Part shown: in pieces, positions 57,222 through 64,000 of the stretch
Position numbering within the stretch: position 1 is the stretch's first letter
Layout of the letters: the number at the start of each line of letters is the position of its first letter
DNA from: Penicillium oxalicum
Taxonomy: Eukaryota; Ascomycota; Eurotiomycetes; Eurotiales; Aspergillaceae
Reading direction: 5' to 3'
DNA: 64,000 bases
Assembly: GCF_001723175.1 (NCBI RefSeq)
Contig: NC_064652.1
Location: 310,001-374,000, forward strand
Notes under the pieces: generated by a model
What the model was told of the DNA's origin: nothing
The model's input: the letters and a program-made list of their open reading frames with translations, nothing else
Databases searched by the model: none
Made by a program: the position numbers and the translations under genes

Positions 57222-60200
57222 ATGGCTCCCGTCCCGGAGGCCTATTTCCCGTCCCTGGACAAGTGCTTCTCTGGGGACACTCATCTTTTGTATGCTGCGT
57301 CAAGACTATTTTTCTGTCTCTCAAGTGCTGATTCTTTCCAGGTCATGGAGGAGAGCGTTTATTCATTTAAATGACCCAGAAACATTTACCGAGAATGGAG
57401 GTGTTGTTTCGGACTTCTTGTCGCATCCTGAAAGTGTCAAGCTGCTGTCGCGCAGCGTGAACTCCTTCCCCGAGCCGTCCTCCCAATCCAAGACCGACTT
57501 CACTTCAAAGACAGCGGCAATCCATGTGGAAACCAATACGAATGCCTCGCCGAATCTTGAGCAAATCAAAGCTGATGCGCAATGGCTCAGCGAAAAAGCC
57601 AAAATTGACGAAATATCAGCCCTACGTATTGTCGTTCTCGAATGGCAAACGCGATCTGCGTCACGCTTGACAAGCACATTTTCCAGCGAGGAGGCCACGA
57701 GCTTGGAAAGTGCGGCGGGTTCGGATAATTTGCGAATGTCCGTGGCTGGGCCTCACCTCGCAAGCATCTTGAAGGAGGCTATCAGTGATCCAGATCCGAC
57801 TGCATTTGACGACGAAGGCAGCAGGCGCTCACGATTGCGAGCCTTGTACCTTTCGGAAAGAGTTCATCTTCTGAAGACGTCGCGGAAACTTCTTGCGCTT
57901 TCACAATACAATGCGCATAATGGGTCTATCCCTCTCGACACCGGCAAGGACAGTCTCTTGAAGCTAGGGTCTACACTCTTCCAAGAAAGATCCGTGGGTG
58001 AAGGCCTCCATAGACTTGTTGAGGATTGTATTTCTGCGATTCGAAAGCGACTGCAAGATCTTGACTCGACCGGTTCCTGGCTGGGAACAGCAGAAAGTGA
58101 TCAGGAGACAGAAAACTCATGGAGGACTACCCTTGTGGAGGAGATTGTCCATATCTTGCAGATGATCTTCCACCAATTGCGTCAATCGCAAGCCATTCCT
58201 AGTGGACCTCTCCTTCTTTCGTGGCTCGAACTTATGCAAGATTACGATTTCCTGGAGAAGCTTCAAGTGGTGGGTTTTCGTGTGGTATCTCGCTTTCAAG
58301 TGATTCGCTAACCCTCTTGTTTCCCAGCCCTGCGATCAGCCCGTGGAGCTGCTCCTGCCACTTCAGTCATTTGTGTCATTGACTACCTTGGCTTTCTTCA
58401 AACTATCAGAGTCTTTTGAGGCCATTCTGAAAAGAAAAACACCAGAGGCGATTCCCTCAGCCCGTACGGCCTATTTCTTGTCCAAAGATACAATATCTAA
58501 GACGACAGAAATACTGGTCAATGCGACAATTCAAAATAGTACGGTTCATCTCGCCGGCTTTGCCTGGGGACTCCTTCTCAACACAATGAATGAGATGGCC
58601 ACTGAAGAGAAGAATGCTCGGGAGCTGGAGCAGTTCAATAGTGCTGTGGACTCTTTCAACTCAAACAGACGCAATTCTGTGCCGTCTCGGGGGTCGGAAG
58701 ATTCCATCTACGAGGTGCTGCTTGAAAAGGCCCGAACGCCTCATTTTGGCCCGGAAGATGCGATTAAGGTATTTACTTCCAGCGTTATTGCGGATTCGGT
58801 GTTTAGCCAGATCGCGACCTTGTCTGGCAAGGCAGGCTCGATGTCAGCTGTGGATGAGGAAATGACGTATTCATGCGTCCGGTTAGAGCTTCTCTCTCTA
58901 GTCGAGTTTACAACTTATTACCTCGATTACTCTCCGGAACTCATGGAGTCCGTTCTGGCAATTCTGAGCGGCACGTCTGAAGAGAAATGTTGGATTTCAA
59001 AGTCGACCTATGGACTCGACCAGGACCCTCGGACTGTCTTTGTCAGTAACGCCACACTGATGGAAAGAATCTTCCACATTGCTAGATCGAGGTTCCCCTA
59101 CGAAACAGTTCCTTTTTTGAGGCTTTGTCGTGCGCTATCAAGTGGCCAGTCAGTCAATGATGACGGCATTCCACTGATCATGGATGAGCTTGAGAACATG
59201 GATACTTTTACCCAACTGGTCCCCCCCACTTTCCAGGGATACGAAACCCCCCCCCAGGATGAAAACGCCAATTTTGTCGCTCTTACGCGATCTCTTCCGA
59301 TGATTGAGGGGCCTTCGCCTTCTCTCCACCCGCGTGAGCCGAACTCAAGCAACGCTTTGGTAGTCACCGGTTCCTCCGAATTGCCGACATCAACTATTGG
59401 CCAAGTGATATCCGAGTCCAAACCGGCAGTCATTATGTGGCAGCACCGATACTCGTGTTTGAGCTATCTAGGTAGTTGGCTTGAGGAGTGGAGTGAAAGT
59501 GGCGTAAATTCCCCTGATTGGGATGCCGAATCTGGCTCTGAAATTATTGCTCTTCTCGCAGATCTCGTTGCCAGCGCCCAAGTTGTACAGATGGAAGAAT
59601 CTAGTGGCGCGACTGCCAGACGACTCTTGGAGATGGCCAGTGACGGTCTTTCTCGACAAGGCGATATCGTCTCGGTCATACTGGATATTTTCGAACGGCA
59701 TTTACAAAGCGCCGGTACTCAGGGGAATACTGCCCAATCTTTGGAAATTATCATGGGTTGCATGCGATTCACTCAGGAAGTTCTCAAAATCCTCCCTGGC
59801 CGAGTTTGGCCTTTCCTCAGTCGGAGTAGTTTGATTGGGGCAGATGGGAAAGGAGGAGTCATGTCTGGTATCATCTCAGCAATGGAGATACCTTCGGGGG
59901 AGTATCCGTTCCTCTCCAGCTGCATTAATCTCTTTTCCGCCGCGATCGACGACACCGCATCCCGTGCTGTGTTACGAAAAAGCCCCGGTAGCGCTGCCAG
60001 CAAGTCAACCAATGTCTCTGATTGGAGTGCCAGTATCCCTTCGCATGTCATGAGGAGCATTATTCTTAATTTCACCAGAATCATGGTCGACATTTACAAC
60101 AGCAACGGCAACTGGAGGTTCAACTTACCATCTCAACGTTTCAAGATCAATGAAATGCTAGCCGACTCTTTCGACCGCATCCTCCACTACGCCTTTGGAA

Positions 60201-62866
60201 TCAGTGATGATGTGAAGCCCGAGACAAAACTCACCGGGGTGTTATCCTCGTCCGCTACCTACATCCTCGACATTCTCCGCCCTCGGTCTACTGCTGACCT
60301 ACCCTTCAACCCGCTTCTCCGCTTAATCACAGAAGGCCTCCAAACCCCCCCTACTTTGCACCTTCGCTTCCAGAAATTAGTCGAAAGCCAGGTGATCTCG
60401 ACCTTGAATCTCTGCATCAAATTGGTACAGGCAGCGCGCCTAGCCACTCAGCCGGCTACGTTACTGGAGGAACAGCTGTTCAAAGCTACCCCTGTGTTGG
60501 TGAAGCTTTACGCATTGCATGATGCTTACCGGCTCCCAGTCGTTGAGCTGTTGGAGCAGCTCGTCGTCGGCGCTGCTTTGGATCTCAACAATGAGCCACC
60601 ATCGCTCGTAGGTCACCTTGGTGCCAAATCCTGCTGTCTATTCCTCGATGTGCTCTCACAGTTGGATAAGCCGCTTGCAGATGAAAATTTGTTGCTTTCA
60701 GTTTGGCGTCTGCTATCAAATTTCGTCAGCAAGCGCCAGCAGTGGCTTGCAGTGTTCATACTCACCGGTGCGTCTCCACGCCAGACACTGAAAAAGGCCG
60801 ACAAGGAAGCAGGTCCGGCAATGCGAGGCACACCTTTCTTACACTTGGCGCTGGATAAGCTTGCCAACATTGAGCAAGAAGAACCTCAGGTTGCTCTCGC
60901 TCTCTTGGAGTTTGTTTCTCGTGCACAGGAGAATTGGCCATGGGCCACGCCACATCTGAAAAATCATCCACAGTTCTTTAACAGCATTGTCGGCTTTGTC
61001 TCAAAGCTGGAAATCGCGTCCATGCCCGTCACAGATCAAATCTTCTCCACGAGAATTGCCGCAGTTGTTGCTGATATCTGCGCAGTATATCTGCACTCAG
61101 CCAAAGAATTAAGGGACCGCAGCTTCATTAAGACGCTTATTCCACTTGTGCAGTGGTACAGTAAAGATGCCGTGGACGTCTCTGCCTACAACCACTCGTT
61201 GCACGCAAATTTGAAGAAAAACTTCGAAGCCCGGTATTCTGGCTGCAAACTCAGTGATTTCAAGCGAACTCCATTGACAGGTCGCGGTTTGGGACGCGAA
61301 TATTACTATGACCTTGGTATGGGTCAAAAGTTGCTAGCGTTTGACTTTGCATGGAACGGTGGTCGTCGAAACCAAGGCTTTTCTGAGGAATTTGCACGTG
61401 CCAATATTAACTTGTCTTTAGTTGAGGCACAAGTGGTATGTCACCCCTCTCACTCCCTTTTCCATCAAATACGATTTGTGACCGTTGCTAATTTCAAGTA
61501 GACCCTCCTGCACAGCTGGAAGTTTTTTGCAATCGAGCATTGCGCTGATTTTATGCCCGATCGCCAAATCCAGCGTTCAATGGCCGTTGTGGTGCAAAAT
61601 TGTCTGGAAGCCAACACTCGCAGCGCCCCTCCAGAGGCAATCTTTGAGCGTATCCAACAAGCCCGTGTAAGCTTTGCGCAAGCCCTTCTTCAACGTCTCG
61701 TGGAAGTGGGAGCCCACGGGGCGGAGGTTTTCAGTCTCTTGGAGACTGTCTATAAGACTCTGCGGGCCCGGCATCGAACTTATGAAGAAGCATTAATCAG
61801 CGATGATACTGAATATTATCGTTCGCTTCTGAATGTGCTCTTCTTGAGTCTTCAGTTCCACTTGCCAGGACCGAACCGAGCCAATCCTGAGGCTCTCAGC
61901 AAGCAGACTAGCGTTTCAAACGACTTGAGTGTGGTTGTTGAAATAGTGAAAACCGTCGTTGCCCAAGGTTTTAAATCACTCACCACCTATCTGCATGAAC
62001 AACCGGAGAAGTGTGCTCCTAAGGATTTTGCTATCATCATCGCCATCCTTCAAAGCTGTCTTCAGGTCAAAAACGCGGACCGATTGTACGAGCATATTGC
62101 ATTCCACCTTGCTGAAAATGACGTTGCACGCCACGCCACTACCTTGTTCTCATGGGCAGACCAGCTGACCGTGGCGGGTGATCCGATTTACGGAGAGCTC
62201 AGTGTCTCCATTCTTGTCAAGATGTCCACCCTTCCTTTGCTTGCTGAGCATTTGGCCGCCGAGGGCGCATTCATGAGACTTTCGACATGTCGCCTCACCA
62301 ATGTCCTCCGACAGCCAAAAGGGTTTGGACCTTTCGACCCTATCCCCCGGCTTTACACCATTTGGACTGGGGGAATTCTTCCTCTATGCTTGAATCTACT
62401 CCACAACGTGGTGCGGTTCGCGCCGGAGGTAGCTGCATTCCTCAATCAATTTGAGGGCCAGCTGACCCGTGCATCTGAGTCTTTCTCTACGGCCCATGCG
62501 ACTGCAGTGGCTCCAGGCCCAGCCGCACAATGGCTTAGCCTTAGTATGACTTCCGAAGCGTACTCGCTTGCGCTCATTTCATTCATCCTCGTCCGCTTCC
62601 GCGAAGCTGGTGCAAGTGCTGGACTTGACACACAGGCCATCCAAGAATTGAAATGGGACAAAACGCAGGTCAAGGAGGATATTGAAGAACTGCTTGGCCG
62701 ACGCCCTGCTTTGCGCGCCCGCATTGTTGCGACTAATGAAAAGGAAGCCGAATGGTTCCGGCAGAAACCGTTGGACACTGGCTCCAGCGCAGAAAATCGA
62801 CTGGAAGAGAAAGTTGTGGCAAGCCTGAAGGCAACGCTAGCTTGCTTGGGGGGCGAAGATGAGTAA
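57222..62866 (+). CDS. nup192: Nucleoporin Nup192/Nup205, inner-ring scaffold
   Basis: Large alpha-helical scaffold of the nuclear pore inner ring, partner of Nup93/Nic96 and Nup53. Four exons: 57222-57289, 57342-58269, 58328-61435 and 61502-62866, giving about 1822 aa. The donor of intron 2 is either 58270 or 58267; both are in phase and differ by one Val. Family hallmarks are the N-terminal SWRRAFIHLNDPE, the LPLQSFVSLTTLAFFK segment at the start of exon 3, TGRGLGREYYYDL and the LLHSWKFFAIEHCADF stretch at exon 4, and a tail ending in GGEDE. Two C homopolymers near 59219-59255 lie in the coding sequence but the frame remains open. No transmembrane segment is present. Confidence 0.92.
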
Positions 62867-64000
62867 GGGATATTCGATTGACATGGTGGAATTTGGTATG
62901 CTCTCTTGTCTATCTCCATTTGGGCCGGACGGGGTGTAACTTTCAATTTAAAACATTTTCTCCCTTTTCAATATGGGATCGTTATGAGTCCATTCAGGCC
63001 TTTTGAATTTCCCGCGTATTTTCAATGAAGCAACAACTCATTTGAGACGTATCTAAACTTGGGCTTGTAGGTGAATTTGAGTAAGCCTATTTTCCTACCA
63101 ACACGTTACTACCAAATAATGTTAGAATTGCACTTCGTTTTATGAAACTAAGGTGTGTCCAAGTCTATCAAATTCAGCATTGGAGGCACTCACAGACTTA
63201 CTCGTCTGCCTAGGTCAGTGGCGAAGCATATCCATATTAACACATACATTACTTTGTTCTTTCGATTGAACGTCTCATGCGTGCCGGGCTTTCAAGCTAT
63301 CGTCCCGACAGAAGACGACTTGACAGGCACGAATATTGATCGCTTCAAGTGAATGACCGTAGCCCGCCCGGGAATCACAAAAAGAGAGCAAAAAGAATAC
63401 CAAGCTCTAGTCTGGCGCAAATGGCGGAAAGAATCTCAAATATTTCATTCTACAGACCTAGGAGAGTCCTTCCATGATTTTCCATAACGAGGAGATCATA
63501 TCAAACCCCGAACATAATCACAACAGGTAGTGTAATGGGTGCCGCCGCATGTAGCGGGCGGCAACACTATATTTACTACCCAAACCTGGAACCAACGCCA
63601 CCGGACTGATCTACGTCAAGGTTTCACCCCTTAAAATTTCCAAAGTTTTTCACGAATCCCTAAGCCTGAGCTCTTGGGAAGGCTCAGAAAATTTATTGGG
63701 CATATTTGGTTTTTTTTCTTTGTGCATCGTCATATTGAATGTGTCGGTATGCAGATGGCCTACCTATTCGCAAATCGAGTCAGCACCCGAGGTGGACAAA
63801 TCAGTACCTCGGATTTCCCCGCTTGCATAACCGACTCGAATGCGGGGAAAGCTTGCCACGCGCGAATTGTGATTCGGTCGTGTCTTCGTCTTTTGACTTT
63901 GGGATTGTCTGGGGAAATCAACTGGGTCGAGAGATTATGTTGGAGCATAAATCGGATGATGCTATGATTGAGCCGGTTAAGCGACGAGGGGCAAAGAAAA
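62867..64000. other. Downstream flank of NUP192 to the window edge
   Basis: AT-rich non-coding DNA. Short frames only, none with recognisable features. A neighbouring gene may start beyond the window. Confidence 0.5.

Overview
The window is chromosomal DNA of a filamentous ascomycete, most likely a Eurotiales species (Penicillium or Aspergillus). The genes carry short GT-AG introns of about 55-150 nt, and tryptophan synthesis uses the fungal three-domain TrpC fusion. The protein sequences read like Eurotiales orthologues from memory; no database search was possible. Sixteen protein genes and one intron-containing tRNA gene are supported. No mobile element, CRISPR array, rRNA or recognisable secondary-metabolite cluster was found.

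Layout. 0-6 kb: a HAD phosphatase of the yeast Pyp1 type (+) converges on glycogen phosphorylase (-). 9.5-17 kb: a class III G-alpha gene (ganB-like, -) and a Hog1/SakA MAP kinase (+) lie head to head across about 4.5 kb of non-coding DNA. 18-25 kb: AVL9 (+) converges on cullin-1 (-). 26-29.5 kb: a cupin protein (+), a four-TM Srf1-like protein (-) and a mitochondrial K+/H+ exchange-related protein (+). 30.7 kb: tRNA-Leu(AAG). 31-36 kb: End3/SagA (+) converges on an LSH/DDM1/Irc5 remodeller (-). 36.5-40 kb: a protein of unknown function and a dual-specificity-phosphatase-like protein (both -). 40-46.5 kb: a gene-poor stretch interrupted by a three-finger C2H2 regulator (-). 46.6-51.4 kb: UPF1 (-) and IMP4 (+) diverge from a 0.5 kb promoter. 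51.7-53 kb: a BRCT-WGR protein (-). 54.5-62.9 kb: trpC (-) and NUP192 (+) diverge from a 0.4 kb promoter holding a Gcn4/CpcA-type site.

Most genes are housekeeping and there is no single pathway. The left third does group genes for carbon reserve mobilisation and nutrient/stress signalling (glycogen phosphorylase, G-alpha, Hog1-type MAPK). The exon models were rebuilt by hand from splice signals and reading-frame continuity. All close in frame except the G-alpha gene, which lacks one base in a highly conserved stretch; this is either a real frameshift or an assembly error. Other points worth a look are a BRCT-WGR protein with no ADP-ribosyltransferase domain and a GC-AG intron, coding micro-exons of 13, 17 and 6 nt, a 23-base G run in the phosphorylase promoter, and clustered short inverted repeats upstream of the G-alpha gene. 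I found no clear sign of a wholly new biological system.
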